A DNA stretch of 64,000 nt from Alphaproteobacteria bacterium (GTDB lineage: Bacteria; Pseudomonadota; Alphaproteobacteria; SMXP01), in NCBI GenBank assembly GCA_028285305.1, contig JANQPV010000037.1, positions 1 to 64,000 of the forward strand. The letters are read 5' to 3'. The notes under the pieces are model-generated. The model did no database searches. It had not been told where the DNA came from and worked only from the letters and a program-made list of their open reading frames with translations. The translations under genes were made by a program, and so were the position numbers. Below are positions 42,499 through 52,659 of the stretch, piece by piece (position 1 is the first letter of the stretch; every line of letters starts with the position of its first letter).

Positions 42499-43457
42499 GC
42501 TGAGCCCCTTTGCATGCGAACGTGCTCACCTACTCGCCTAATCTCCCATTCAAGCTTGATTCTTGACTGTCTTTCAACCCGTTGCCGCACTCTCTCGCCG
42601 AGATTTTCCAGATCAGACGCCTTGGCATGTCCATGGTTGATCAGAAAATTGCAGTGCTTTTCCGACACCTGAGCATCTCCTTCCCGAAGTCCGCGACATC
42701 CCGCTTCATCAATGAGTTGCCAGGCTTTACGGCCCGTTTGGTCAGAAGGGTTTTTGAATGTGCTCCCCCCTGTCCGCGTACGAATCGGCTGAGAGGTCTC
42801 CCGCGAGTGCTTGATCTCATCCATCTTCGTTTGAATTTGCTCCACGGACTGAGGATTTCCGCGCAACGTCGCAGAAAGAAAGATGAAATCCGGCGGCGCT
42901 TTGCTATAGCGATAGGCAAATCCCATGTCCTCTGCCGAAAGCGAATAGCGCTTGCCCCTCCTGTCCAAAGCTTGGGCCGAAACAAAGACATCTTTGATTT
43001 CAGAGCCATACGCGCCTGCATTCATACGCAGGGCGCCCCCAATCGTTCCGGGAACGCCTGACAAGAATTCGAGCCCGCCGATGCCCCATTTCTGCGCCCG
43101 GCGCGCGGTGACCGCGTCGAGCACCCCAGCCCCCACATGAACTAAGCTATCATCTTCTTTTGAGATGTTATGGAAGCCGCTTCCAAGTCGAACGACAACG
43201 CCCCGGATCCCTCCGTCACGCACGAGAATGTTCGAGCCAACGCCCAAAACGGTTATCGGGATCTCATCGGGAAGCTGTTGGAGCAAGTTCGCCAAATCGT
43301 CCGCATCTTCTGGTACAAACAGTGCTTCCGCAGGCCCGCCGACCCTAAACCAGGTCAAAGGCGCCAACTCTGCACTCGGAGTAATCTTTCCGCGCAGATC
43401 CCTTACATTGCTGAGAGCATCTTGAACTGTCATATGCGCCCGCGCCGCATCACCCAT
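42495..43457 (-). CDS. murB: UDP-N-acetylmuramate dehydrogenase
   Basis: MurB reduces UDP-GlcNAc-enolpyruvate to UDP-MurNAc using FAD and NADPH. The 320-residue protein has the FAD segment [18 protein letters not shown] and the family stretch [20 protein letters not shown], which carries the FAD-contacting region. Also present are [10 protein letters not shown] with the catalytic Ser and a C-terminal Glu region. The length and the Tyr-poor loop fit type II MurB. It sits between murC and ddl. Confidence 0.95.
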   Translation of the reverse strand: MGDAARAHMTVQDALSNVRDLRGKITPSAELAPLTWFRVGGPAEALFVPEDADDLANLLQQLPDEIPITVLGVGSNILVRDGGIRGVVVRLGSGFHNISKEDDSLVHVGAGVLDAVTARRAQKWGIGGLEFLSGVPGTIGGALRMNAGAYGSEIKDVFVSAQALDRRGKRYSLSAEDMGFAYRYSKAPPDFIFLSATLRGNPQSVEQIQTKMDEIKHSRETSQPIRTRTGGSTFKNPSDQTGRKAWQLIDEAGCRGLREGDAQVSEKHCNFLINHGHAKASDLENLGERVRQRVERQSRIKLEWEIRRVGEHVRMQRGSA

Positions 43458-43460
43458 CGA

Positions 43461-44864
43461 TCACGCCGACGAAAGGTCTTTAGGCAAAGCCTGTGCCCAA
43501 CTCGTTATGGAGCCTGCACCCAGACAAACGACCATGTCTCCCCGCGAAACGAGGTCTCTAATCTGGTTCGCCAACGTGTCCGGTGACTTTAATGGTTCTG
43601 CATGTCTATGGCCATTGCGGCGCAACCCTTCGACCAGCCGGTCTCGGGAAATACCCTCAATCGGAAGCTCACCAGCCGGGTAGATTTCTGATACGATCAC
43701 GATGTCGGCGTCATTAAAGCACGTACAAAACTCATCGAATAGATCTCGAACCCGCGAATAACGATGAGGTTGAACCACGGCGACAATTTTGCCCGGCGTC
43801 GTTGCTCGCGCCGCTTTCAAAACTGCTGATATTTCCGTCGGATGGTGACCGTAATCGTCAATAACAGTCACACCATTCCATTCCCCCGTTTTGGTGAAGC
43901 GCCGCTTCACGCCCTTGAATTCCGACAAGGCACGCCGGACCGTCTCTTCGGGCATTCTCATTTGACCCGCAAGAGCAATCAGCGCCAAAGCGTTGAGCAC
44001 ATTGTGCTCGCCGTGCATGGGCGACGTGAGACCCCGGTATGTCGGCGCATCAAATTGAAGGCGCTCCTCGAAAACGACGTCGAACTTGGAGCCGTTTTCG
44101 CTAAATTCTAAGTTCTCTGCACGAACGTCCGCCTGAGGATTGGTTCCGTACGTGATAATGCGCCGGTCATTCACCCGTCCGATCACGGTCTGAAGATCCG
44201 GATCGTCTAGGCAGATGATCGCAAATCCATAAAACGGCACTTGGGACAGAAAGACTTGGAATGCCTCCTTGAGAGCATCGAACGAACCGTAGTGCTCAAG
44301 ATGCTCCGGATCCAAATTGGTGCAAATCGCAACCGTTGCAGGCAGTTTCAAAAAAGTTCCGTCAGATTCATCCGCTTCGACCACCATCCACTCACCTTCT
44401 CCCATGCGAGCGTTGGACCCGTAAGCGTTAATAATGCCGCCGTTTATGACGGTCGGATCCATATGAGCTGCATCAAACAAGGATGCGATCATCGACGTCG
44501 TCGTTGTCTTTCCGTGCGTGCCCGCAACCGCCACACACCATTTCAATCGCATGAGCTCCGCCAACATCTCGGCTCTTTTGAGGACGGGCAGCAAGCGTCT
44601 TCGCGCTTCGATCAGTTCCGTATTGTCCCGCTCGATAGCGGTCGAGATGACGACGGCAGATGCATCACCCAAATTGTCGGGTTGTTGGCCGATTTGAACC
44701 GGGATGCCCAGATCGAGTAGGCGTTGAACGTTAGGCCCCAGCGAAACATCACTACCCTGAACGGCATAGCCGAGATTGTGCATCACTTCCGCAATGCCGC
44801 TCATTCCGATCCCGCCTATTCCGATAAAATGAATCGTGCCTATGTCGAAAGGGATGGTGGGCAC
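43461..44864 (-). CDS. murC: UDP-N-acetylmuramate-L-alanine ligase
   Basis: MurC adds L-Ala to UDP-MurNAc, the first of the four Mur ligase steps. The 467-residue protein has the N-terminal nucleotide fold [17 protein letters not shown] and the ATP site [16 protein letters not shown] near residue 113. The central [11 protein letters not shown] and the C-terminal [11 protein letters not shown] are also present. The GTG start is two bases after murG and has GGGGA upstream. Confidence 0.97.
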   Translation of the reverse strand: MPTIPFDIGTIHFIGIGGIGMSGIAEVMHNLGYAVQGSDVSLGPNVQRLLDLGIPVQIGQQPDNLGDASAVVISTAIERDNTELIEARRRLLPVLKRAEMLAELMRLKWCVAVAGTHGKTTTTSMIASLFDAAHMDPTVINGGIINAYGSNARMGEGEWMVVEADESDGTFLKLPATVAICTNLDPEHLEHYGSFDALKEAFQVFLSQVPFYGFAIICLDDPDLQTVIGRVNDRRIITYGTNPQADVRAENLEFSENGSKFDVVFEERLQFDAPTYRGLTSPMHGEHNVLNALALIALAGQMRMPEETVRRALSEFKGVKRRFTKTGEWNGVTVIDDYGHHPTEISAVLKAARATTPGKIVAVVQPHRYSRVRDLFDEFCTCFNDADIVIVSEIYPAGELPIEGISRDRLVEGLRRNGHRHAEPLKSPDTLANQIRDLVSRGDMVVCLGAGSITSWAQALPKDLSSA

Positions 44865-44866
44865 AC

Positions 44867-45985
44867 TCAGCCGTCCCCGCGCCCGGAAAGCTCCAGCCGC
44901 TCCACCAAGTCCGCCAATTCCGTAACCGCATCGGGTTTACCCAATGCTTTGGATTGGGCCGAAGCCTTCTGAAGACCATCCGGGTCCGACAAAATCTCAG
45001 CCAACTTCATCGCGAGGTGGGGCGCCGTAAAATCGGGCTCAGCCATCAGCCAGCCCCCCCCATGGTCTTCCAGATACTTCGCATTCGCCGCCTGGTCCCC
45101 GTCCAAGGCAACACCCAGCGGAACCATAATTGCAGGCCGCCCGATCACCATTAATTCACATACGGTCGACGCACCCGACCTCGAGATGATCAGGTGGCTC
45201 CCGGCCATTCGCTCAGGGAGATCCGAAAAAAAGGCTTCAATATCGGAACTTATGCTCATTTCTTCATACTTCTTGCGAACCCGTTCAATATCTTCCGGGC
45301 GGCATTGTTGAGTCAACTCAATGCGTGACCGCAAGTCGAGCGGCAAGGACCGAATGGCATCGGGCACCACATTTGCGAATATCGTGGCACCTTGACTGCC
45401 GCCAAAAACGAGGAGCCGAATCGGCCCCGAGTCCGAAAAGGCCTCATACGGATCATTCCTTCGTTGGATCACCGCGTCTCGGACAGGATTCCCAGTGACT
45501 TCCGAGCGTTCCTTATCTCCGGGTTTCAGCCCCTTGGGTTCAGGAAAGGTCAAAGCAAGCTTCTTCATTGCCGGGGCGATGAGACGATTAGCGCGCCCCA
45601 TCACCCTGTTTTGCTCGTGTAAACACGTCTGTTTGCGCCTCAGGATTGCGGCGAACATGGCCGGCAAGCTTGGATAACCGCCGAAGCCAACAACAACGGA
45701 AGGGCGATAACGCCCAATCAGCCGGTAGGCCTGGATCGTTCCCACAAACAATCGGGCAGCTGCCAGCGCCCGATTGATCAAACCGGACTGCTCTGTGGTC
45801 CCCGACAGAGTAGGATGCATCGGCGCCTCGGGAAAGTTGCGCTCCCAGGCAAGGCCGCGCTTATCCGTAACGACCACTGCCTTCCGGTTTCGTCTCGCCA
45901 GTTCCTGCGCCAAAGCCTGGGCGGGGAACAAGTGCCCTCCGGTGCCGCCGGCCGTAATCATAATCGGGTTATCGGCTTCATTCAT
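44867..45985 (-). CDS. murG: UDP-GlcNAc:lipid I N-acetylglucosaminyltransferase
   Basis: MurG converts lipid I to lipid II on the inner face of the membrane. The 372-residue GT-B fold protein has [13 protein letters not shown] near residue 13, [12 protein letters not shown], the central [12 protein letters not shown] and [15 protein letters not shown]. The nucleotide-binding [11 protein letters not shown] is in the C-terminal domain. It lies between ftsW and murC, with 2-6 base gaps. Confidence 0.97.
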   Translation of the reverse strand: MNEADNPIMITAGGTGGHLFPAQALAQELARRNRKAVVVTDKRGLAWERNFPEAPMHPTLSGTTEQSGLINRALAAARLFVGTIQAYRLIGRYRPSVVVGFGGYPSLPAMFAAILRRKQTCLHEQNRVMGRANRLIAPAMKKLALTFPEPKGLKPGDKERSEVTGNPVRDAVIQRRNDPYEAFSDSGPIRLLVFGGSQGATIFANVVPDAIRSLPLDLRSRIELTQQCRPEDIERVRKKYEEMSISSDIEAFFSDLPERMAGSHLIISRSGASTVCELMVIGRPAIMVPLGVALDGDQAANAKYLEDHGGGWLMAEPDFTAPHLAMKLAEILSDPDGLQKASAQSKALGKPDAVTELADLVERLELSGRGDG

Positions 45986-45991
45986 ATTTCG

Positions 45992-47125
45992 TCACCCCAC
46001 CCAAGACCGCATCTCCATCGAAGGTCTCTTTCGTGTGAGTGCCAATATCATTCCCATCGTGATTGCTGTTCCGATGAGCGATGAGCCACCATAAGATATG
46101 AATGGCAGAGTCATGCCCTTTGCCGGAAGCATCTGGAGATTAACGCCCATATTGATCAGCGCCTGCGCGCCGAACAGGATGATCAAACCTGACGCTGCCA
46201 ATTGCACGAACAGGTCATTCTCCGAAACTGTGCGGAGCAGCCCGCGCATCACCACAAAACAAAACAAAGCAACAAGGAACAAACACGCGATCAAACCGAA
46301 CTCCTCGCCCGTAACCGCAAAAATAAAATCAGTGTGCGCATCAGGGATAAGATACTTGATTGTTCCTTCGCCAGGTCCAACACCGCCGATCCCGCCAGCC
46401 TGAAACGCTTTGAGGGCCGTCTCCACTTGGTATTGGTCACCCACTTCAGGATTGAGATAGCGGTCAATCCGGCTATGGACATGGGGGAAATAGAGATAAG
46501 CGCCCACAATACCTGCAATCCCGACAAGGCCCAACACGACGATCCAAAGAAAACTCACCCCGCTGAGGAAGAACGTGGCGCTCCACGCAAAAAAGGTGAG
46601 CATCGCCTGCCCAAAATCCGGCTGCAACATGAGCAAACCCAAGACCAGGATCAGCAGACCAGTGGAATACAGATTGCCGTTGAAATCCGGCTGCGTCGCC
46701 CGTTTCGCAAACAGCCACGCCACAACCACGACAAACGCAGGCTTCACCAACTCAGAGGCTTGCAACGTAAAAGCACCCAGCGCAATCCAGCGTTGGGCGC
46801 CCTTCACTTCGCTCCCGATAAAGAGCGTTAGGACCATGAGGGCAATCCCGCCCACCAAGAGACCTGCTGCAAAAAATCGTATCTGACGCGGCGAAAGAAG
46901 GGATACCGTCAACATGATTGCCACCGCCGGCAATAAAAATACCAGGCTGCGATAGGCATAGTGCAGCAGCGGCAAGTCGTGCCGCAAAGCCATAGACGGA
47001 CTCGCCGCCAACGACATGATGGCACCCGCCAACACGAGCAGCAAAACCGCGCTCAAACTCCAACGGTCAACGGTCCACCACCATTGCCCAAGGATGGAAC
47101 GGTCGGTTCGCGTCACACCTAACAT
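45992..47125 (-). CDS. ftsW: SEDS peptidoglycan glycosyltransferase FtsW
   Basis: FtsW polymerises lipid II at the septum together with FtsI. The 377-residue polytopic protein has about ten membrane segments and SEDS signatures: ALKAFQAGGIGGVGPGEG in the large loop, and GLIILFGAQALINMGVNLQMLPAKG with the end SYGGSSLI (described by its key PxKG and SYGGSS residues). The gene overlaps the murD stop by seven bases, so translation is probably coupled. Confidence 0.96.
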   Translation of the reverse strand: MLGVTRTDRSILGQWWWTVDRWSLSAVLLLVLAGAIMSLAASPSMALRHDLPLLHYAYRSLVFLLPAVAIMLTVSLLSPRQIRFFAAGLLVGGIALMVLTLFIGSEVKGAQRWIALGAFTLQASELVKPAFVVVVAWLFAKRATQPDFNGNLYSTGLLILVLGLLMLQPDFGQAMLTFFAWSATFFLSGVSFLWIVVLGLVGIAGIVGAYLYFPHVHSRIDRYLNPEVGDQYQVETALKAFQAGGIGGVGPGEGTIKYLIPDAHTDFIFAVTGEEFGLIACLFLVALFCFVVMRGLLRTVSENDLFVQLAASGLIILFGAQALINMGVNLQMLPAKGMTLPFISYGGSSLIGTAITMGMILALTRKRPSMEMRSWVG

Positions 47126-48591
47126 GACGAAGCCTCCGCCCGCGGAACATCGGAGTGCGACTCATGCTCACTCATGCCTTCTACGAGAGAGCGAAAGTGT
47201 TCCCCTCTCTCTTCAAAGTCCCGATACAAATCGAACGAAGCGCAAGCCGGTGAGAACAGAACGATGGGTCCGCCTTGTCCGTCGTCTTCTTCATTCGTCA
47301 TTTTTTGCTTTTCCGCTCTTGCATCACGCGCTGCCCCTTCGAGGGCTTGCCGCAAATCGCCGGCGGGAACGACCTCAACTTTGTCTGACAGATAAGCACA
47401 CAAAGCCGCCTGTGACTCCCCAAATACATAAGCCTTCTTTACCCTGTTCGTATGGGGGCTGAGGGCTTCGAAATCATCATCCTTGGCTTTCCCTCCAACG
47501 ATCCAGAAAATATTCTCAAACGCGGCCAAGGCATTTGCCGCAGCTTCCGCATTAGTCGCCTTGGAATCATTGATAAACGGAATGTCTTCAATCTCTTTGA
47601 CCTTCTCCAAGCGATGAGACAAACCGCCAAAGCTCAAGATCGCATTGGCCACGTCCATTTGATGATGCATCAACTTGCGTGTGGCGGCATAGGCCGCGGC
47701 CGTATTTTGCCAGTTGTGCCGTCCTGGCAAAGCATCTGCCATGCGTAGGTTAACAAGCTCACTCGTCGGGCGCGTCATCCCGTCATAAAGAATGCCGTCG
47801 ATCACATAGATCCCGTGACCCAACACTTTGCCTACTGAAATCGGGCACACATCTTGTTTGTGTTCCGAAGAAATTCGAGTGCAGATCTCTTGAGAATAAC
47901 CGTCATCGACCCCAACAACGGCCAAATCGCCGGCTTCTTGCGCCATAAAGATACGGCTCTTCGCATTCACATATCCTTCCATACCCCCGTGGCGGTCCAA
48001 GTGATCCGGCGTAATGTTCAGAAGAATTGCAACATCTGCGCGCAGGGAAAACGTCAGATCCAATTGATAGGAGGACAATTCGATGACATAGACACTGCGG
48101 TCATCCGGTGGAGGTGCCGAAAGAATCGACTGGCCAATATTGCCGACAACGTGAGCGCTCCGCCCGCACCGCTCGAGGATATGGCCCACAAGCGCCGCCG
48201 TCGTGGATTTTCCATTCGTGCCCGTAATGGCGACGATTTGGGGCTTTTGCTTGTCTTCATCTTGCGAGTTTATCTCCCGCGCGAACAGTTCCACATCGCC
48301 AATGATCTCCACATTCGCCGCCCGAGCGCGTTGCACGATTTTGTGAGGCTCCGGATGCGTAAGCGGCACGCCCGGCGTTAGGACAAGAGCTGAAAACAGG
48401 GCCCAATCGGCTGCATACAGATCATCAACGGTGAGACCATCTATCTCAGCTTCATTGCGCGACTTTTCGCTGTCGTCCCAGGCGTGAACAATGGCACCTC
48501 CCGCCATCAATGCATGTCCGGCGGCACAGCCCGAACGGCCGAGTCCAAAAACGGCCACATGTTTGCCGGCAAAGACCGTAATGGGAATCAC
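47119..48591 (-). CDS. murD: UDP-MurNAc-L-alanine-D-glutamate ligase
   Basis: MurD adds D-Glu to UDP-MurNAc-L-Ala. The 490-residue protein has VAVFGLGRSGCAAGHAL at the N-terminus, the ATP loop ITGTNGKSTTAALVGH near residue 124 and ELSSYQLD. Later, INDSKATNAEAAANAL and the WIVGGKAKDDDFE region complete the ligase fold. It is longer than the usual 440-450 residues because of a C-terminal extension and a Glu-rich loop near residue 440. It overlaps ftsW by seven bases. Confidence 0.96.
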   Translation of the reverse strand: MIPITVFAGKHVAVFGLGRSGCAAGHALMAGGAIVHAWDDSEKSRNEAEIDGLTVDDLYAADWALFSALVLTPGVPLTHPEPHKIVQRARAANVEIIGDVELFAREINSQDEDKQKPQIVAITGTNGKSTTAALVGHILERCGRSAHVVGNIGQSILSAPPPDDRSVYVIELSSYQLDLTFSLRADVAILLNITPDHLDRHGGMEGYVNAKSRIFMAQEAGDLAVVGVDDGYSQEICTRISSEHKQDVCPISVGKVLGHGIYVIDGILYDGMTRPTSELVNLRMADALPGRHNWQNTAAAYAATRKLMHHQMDVANAILSFGGLSHRLEKVKEIEDIPFINDSKATNAEAAANALAAFENIFWIVGGKAKDDDFEALSPHTNRVKKAYVFGESQAALCAYLSDKVEVVPAGDLRQALEGAARDARAEKQKMTNEEDDGQGGPIVLFSPACASFDLYRDFEERGEHFRSLVEGMSEHESHSDVPRAEASSC

Positions 48592-48592
48592 G

Positions 48593-49699
48593 TTACCTCA
48601 ACTTCAAAGTGGACAGACCAACCATGGCCAAAACCACGGCGATGATCCAAAAACGGATGACAATGGTGGGCTCTTTCCACCCCAACTTTTCGAAGTGATG
48701 ATGGATGGGCGCCATCCGAAAGACGCGCTTGCCTGTGAGTTTGAAGGAGGCCACCTGCATCATGACGGACAGCGCCTCCATAACAAAGATACCGCCAATA
48801 ATGGCAAGAACGATTTCGTGCTTGATGGCCACGCTGATCGAGCCCAGCGCCGCGCCGAGGGAAAGCGAGCCTGTATCTCCCATAAAAACCATCGCAGGCG
48901 GAGCGTTAAACCACAAGAAACCAAGTCCGGCACCAAGTAACGCACCACAAAAAACAACCACTTCGCCGGTACCCGGCACATAGATCAGTTGCAGATACTC
49001 TGAAAAGTCTGCCCTGCCTATGATGTACGTGATGATGCCGAAACATGCAGCCGCAATCATGACCGGAACAATTGCCAAACCGTCCAGCCCATCCGTCAGA
49101 TTCACGGCATTCGCCGCACCCACGATCACAAACATGCCAAATGGCACAAAGAACCAGCCCAAGTTCACGAAGAAGTCTTTAAAGAAAGGAAAAGCGACAG
49201 AAGCGGCCGTGCCGCCGGTCGGTCCTTCCTCTCCTCCGGCTACATACATGATCCCGAGAACCGCGACGACTGCAATCACACCCTCGATTCCTAGCCGCAC
49301 GCGACTCGAGACCCCCGAACTCGAAGATTGCGTAACCTTTGCGTAGTCGTCCGCAAATCCGACCAGGCCAAATCCGACCGTGACCATCAATACGATCCAA
49401 ACATAGGGATTGAATAAGTCGGCCCACAGAAGAGTTGCGAGACTCACACTAATCAGGATCATCACCCCGCCCATTGTGGGTGTGCCCTTTTTCGTAATCA
49501 GATGAGATTCAGGCCCATCTTCGCGTATAGGCTGCCCCTCCCCCTGCTTGCTCTTGAGCCAATTTATGATGCGGGGCCCAATCAAAAAGCAGATGATGAG
49601 AGACGTCATCGTCGCGGCACCGCCGCGAAATGTCAGATACCGGAAGACATTGAACACCTGCACATCCTCGCTCAATTGAACGAATAGATGATATAGCAT
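48593..49699 (-). CDS. mraY: Phospho-MurNAc-pentapeptide transferase
   Basis: MraY moves phospho-MurNAc-pentapeptide to undecaprenyl phosphate, making lipid I. The 368-residue, ten-helix membrane protein has the substrate motifs KKGTPTMGG, the Mg-binding FADDYAK and [20 protein letters not shown] and the C-terminal histidines APIHHHFEK are also intact. It lies between murF and murD. Confidence 0.98.
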   Translation of the reverse strand: MLYHLFVQLSEDVQVFNVFRYLTFRGGAATMTSLIICFLIGPRIINWLKSKQGEGQPIREDGPESHLITKKGTPTMGGVMILISVSLATLLWADLFNPYVWIVLMVTVGFGLVGFADDYAKVTQSSSSGVSSRVRLGIEGVIAVVAVLGIMYVAGGEEGPTGGTAASVAFPFFKDFFVNLGWFFVPFGMFVIVGAANAVNLTDGLDGLAIVPVMIAAACFGIITYIIGRADFSEYLQLIYVPGTGEVVVFCGALLGAGLGFLWFNAPPAMVFMGDTGSLSLGAALGSISVAIKHEIVLAIIGGIFVMEALSVMMQVASFKLTGKRVFRMAPIHHHFEKLGWKEPTIVIRFWIIAVVLAMVGLSTLKLR

Positions 49700-49728
49700 T
49701 TGTTAACCCCTGCTCGTTTTAGCCCACG

Positions 49729-51135
49729 TTAGCTCGATTCGCCTTCATCCATCGCGAGGACACCGTCCACAATGACTTTCATCCCCGACCCCAAAGATCC
49801 CTTGACCATAACGATATCCCCCGGCTGCAAATCGCTGTTAAGCGCTTCAACCAATTCCGCTGCGGTGTCGGCATAAGCCCCTTTCCGGCTTGAGTCCAAT
49901 CCATTCCACAAATGTTTCATGTATGGCCCCGCAAGGTAAACACGATCCACATTCATTTCCGTAATCGGATGAATCAGGTCCTTATGGTAGTGCTCGGCGT
50001 TCTCGCCTAACTCAAGCATATCGCCCAGGACCGCAAGCGTGCGCACTGAAGGCTCAGCTTTGCGTCCGGCAAGCGTGCGCAAGGCCGAGGCCATGGACGC
50101 AGGATTTGCGTTGTAAGACTCATCGATCAGCGAAACGTGCCCGCCCGGCAACGCTATTCGGTGTGTTCTGCCCCGTCCTTCCCGAGGTTGAACGTTGCTC
50201 AAATGACCAGCAGCAGATTGAAGATCGGCTCCAGCCAGCCGAACAGCGGTCAACACGGCGATACTGTTCATCGCAATATGCCGCCCAGGAATGTTCAAAG
50301 TATAGGTAACGGGGCTCCCTAATATCTCCGCCTCGACGACAGTCCCCTCCGACGCTGACTGAAGGTTCACCAATCGAGACTGCGCCGAGGACTGCGATCC
50401 AAACGCAAAAATGTCTCTAACGCCAACGTCTTGGGCTCTTTTCTTGAGATGTTCGAAGAAATTGCCATCTTCATTGAGGATGGCCGCCCCAGATGAATCC
50501 ATCCCTTCGAAGATTTCGGCTTTCGCATCTGCGATTCCCTCAAGCCCCTCAAAAAACTCAATGTGAACCGGCTCTATGGCCGTAATAATTGAAATGTGCG
50601 GCCGGACCATCTTTGTAAGCGGCCGGATCTCGTTGGCGTGGTTCATTCCCAGTTCGAAGACACCAAATTTGGTGCTCGCCGGCATTCGAGCCAAGGTGAG
50701 CGGGACTCCCAAGTGGTTGTTATAGGAGGCAACGGACGCATGCGTTGGCGCTTGCACAGACAGGACCGCGCGCAACATATCCTTCGTACCCGTCTTGCCC
50801 ACACTCCCCGTCACGGCAATGCGCGTTGCATCCGCTCTTTCCCGCGATGCCGTCCCAAGAGCCTGCAATGCGATCAGTGTGTCGCTAACCACGACCGCGG
50901 GCTGATCTTCGCTGAGCCGTTCGGAAACCAAAGCTGCCGCTGCACCTTTAGAAAGGGCATCATCGACAAATCGATGGCCATCGCTGTTTTCACCCTTGAT
51001 AGCGACAAATAGGTCGCCCTTTTCAAGTGTGCGCGAGTCGATAGAAACGCCGTACACGTCCCATTGCGCTTGCGGCACCGCCTTGCCCCCTGTTGCACGG
51101 ACAATCTCATCACATGTCCAAAGAACCTCAGTCAC
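49729..51135 (-). CDS. murF: UDP-MurNAc-tripeptide-D-Ala-D-Ala ligase
   Basis: MurF adds the D-Ala-D-Ala dipeptide to UDP-MurNAc-tripeptide. The protein of about 468 residues has SIDSRTLEKGDLFVAIKGE, the ATP site VTGSVGKTGTKDML and ELGMNHANEI. A late DESYNANPASM completes the set. The GTG at 51135 is chosen because GGAGG ends 5 bases before it; the start then overlaps the end of murE by eight bases, typical of coupled Mur genes. Longer in-frame starts extend well into murE. Confidence 0.93.
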   Translation of the reverse strand: MTEVLWTCDEIVRATGGKAVPQAQWDVYGVSIDSRTLEKGDLFVAIKGENSDGHRFVDDALSKGAAAALVSERLSEDQPAVVVSDTLIALQALGTASRERADATRIAVTGSVGKTGTKDMLRAVLSVQAPTHASVASYNNHLGVPLTLARMPASTKFGVFELGMNHANEIRPLTKMVRPHISIITAIEPVHIEFFEGLEGIADAKAEIFEGMDSSGAAILNEDGNFFEHLKKRAQDVGVRDIFAFGSQSSAQSRLVNLQSASEGTVVEAEILGSPVTYTLNIPGRHIAMNSIAVLTAVRLAGADLQSAAGHLSNVQPREGRGRTHRIALPGGHVSLIDESYNANPASMASALRTLAGRKAEPSVRTLAVLGDMLELGENAEHYHKDLIHPITEMNVDRVYLAGPYMKHLWNGLDSSRKGAYADTAAELVEALNSDLQPGDIVMVKGSLGSGMKVIVDGVLAMDEGESS

Positions 51136-52645
51136 ACTGGCCTCCATGTTCAAGGAGAGCTTGTCTTGCAACCGCTCTGTCATCAAATGGCAAGATTTTC
51201 GAGCCGATATGCTGACCCGTCTCATGGCCTTTTCCAGCGATCACAAGAACGTCCCCTTCTGCCAAGTTCGAGACCGCGTGATGGATGGCTTCAGCGCGAT
51301 CCGGTATCTCAACGGCTCCGTCCATGCAACTCATGATGCTGGACCTGATTTCCGCTGGGTCTTCCGAGCGCGGATTATCGTCCGTGATGTAACAACGATC
51401 CGCCAAATAATCAGCCCGTTCGCCCATGATTGCCCGCTTTCCCGCATCGCGATCCCCACCCGCACCGAAGACAACATGCAATTGCCGTTGGGTATGATCA
51501 CGCAGGGTTTGGAGTATCGTCATTAACGCATCCGGCGTGTGCGCATAGTCCACAAAAACCAATGCGCCCCTCTTTGACTGGCCGATGCACTCGAGACGAC
51601 CTGGCACACCCTCCAGGCATTCAAGCGCGCCCATCACATCTGGTACACCTATATCCGTGGCTAGGGCTAGTCCCGCTGCAACTAACGCATTGTCGAGCTG
51701 AAAGCGGCCGAACAGTGGAAATGCGATCTCATACTCCACCCCGTCAAAGCAAACGTGCACCAAGTGGCCGGTATCAGTCGGCACTTCATTGAGTAACCGC
51801 AGTCCATCATTCGCCAATTCGTATCCACCAACCGGAAGGACGCGTCTTCCAGATTGCAGGCAGAGTTCGCGCACCCGTTCCCCGTACGCCGTATCGACAT
51901 GCACAATAGCAAAGTGATCGCGCGGCAGTAGCTGGGTGAAGAGACGACACTTCGCATGGAAGTAATCCTCCATTGAGGCATGATAATCGAGATGGTCCTG
52001 CGACAAATTCGTGAACGCCGCGACACGCACATTAAGTCCATCCAATCGATATTGATCAAGACCATGACTCGATGCTTCCACGGCGAGATGCGTGACACCG
52101 GTCAGTGCCATGGCCTGCACCGCCTCATGCAATTGCAACGGGTCTGGAGAAGTGAGGCCGAGCGGCCGCGTTCCGTCTTTCGAACTTAAACCCAGTGTGC
52201 CGATACTCCCCGCCTGTTTTCCAGCGGCAGCCCAAAATTGTTGAAGAAACCGGGCGACCGAGGTCTTGCCGTTGGTGCCTGTAATCGCAGCAATACAATC
52301 AGGTTGCGGAGCATAAAGCTTAGAGGCCGTTCGACTAACGGCCAGCCTAACATTCTTCACACCAACGAGAACAACGGCATCGTCGGACACCATCGCACGC
52401 GCTTCGGAAACGCGCGCACGATCAAGAACAACGGCCGATGCGCCACGATCTACGGCGTCACAAATGAATGAAAATCCGTCTAGTGAAGTACCGCCAATGG
52501 CAAAAAAGAGGTTATCTTTCTGCACACGACGGCTGTCCATCGCAAGTCCAGAAATGTCTATTTGGCTCACATCGATAAAGTCGGCGGTGTCAATTGTGAC
52601 CTCGCTTTGACAGTCTTCAGCTCCAAGCAGCTGTCTTAACTTCAT
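51128..52645 (-). CDS. murE: UDP-MurNAc-dipeptide-meso-diaminopimelate ligase
   Basis: MurE adds the third amino acid to the stem peptide. The 505-residue protein has the ATP site ITGTNGKTSVARFL near residue 115 and VEASSHGLDQYR. DYAHTPDAL and the specificity motif DNPRSEDP near residue 410 follow. The DNPR motif is the known marker for meso-diaminopimelate, so the cell wall should be of the Gram-negative A1gamma type. It is followed by murF with an 8-base overlap. Confidence 0.97.
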   Translation of the reverse strand: MKLRQLLGAEDCQSEVTIDTADFIDVSQIDISGLAMDSRRVQKDNLFFAIGGTSLDGFSFICDAVDRGASAVVLDRARVSEARAMVSDDAVVLVGVKNVRLAVSRTASKLYAPQPDCIAAITGTNGKTSVARFLQQFWAAAGKQAGSIGTLGLSSKDGTRPLGLTSPDPLQLHEAVQAMALTGVTHLAVEASSHGLDQYRLDGLNVRVAAFTNLSQDHLDYHASMEDYFHAKCRLFTQLLPRDHFAIVHVDTAYGERVRELCLQSGRRVLPVGGYELANDGLRLLNEVPTDTGHLVHVCFDGVEYEIAFPLFGRFQLDNALVAAGLALATDIGVPDVMGALECLEGVPGRLECIGQSKRGALVFVDYAHTPDALMTILQTLRDHTQRQLHVVFGAGGDRDAGKRAIMGERADYLADRCYITDDNPRSEDPAEIRSSIMSCMDGAVEIPDRAEAIHHAVSNLAEGDVLVIAGKGHETGQHIGSKILPFDDRAVARQALLEHGGQCD

Positions 52646-52659
52646 CCAGATACACTACT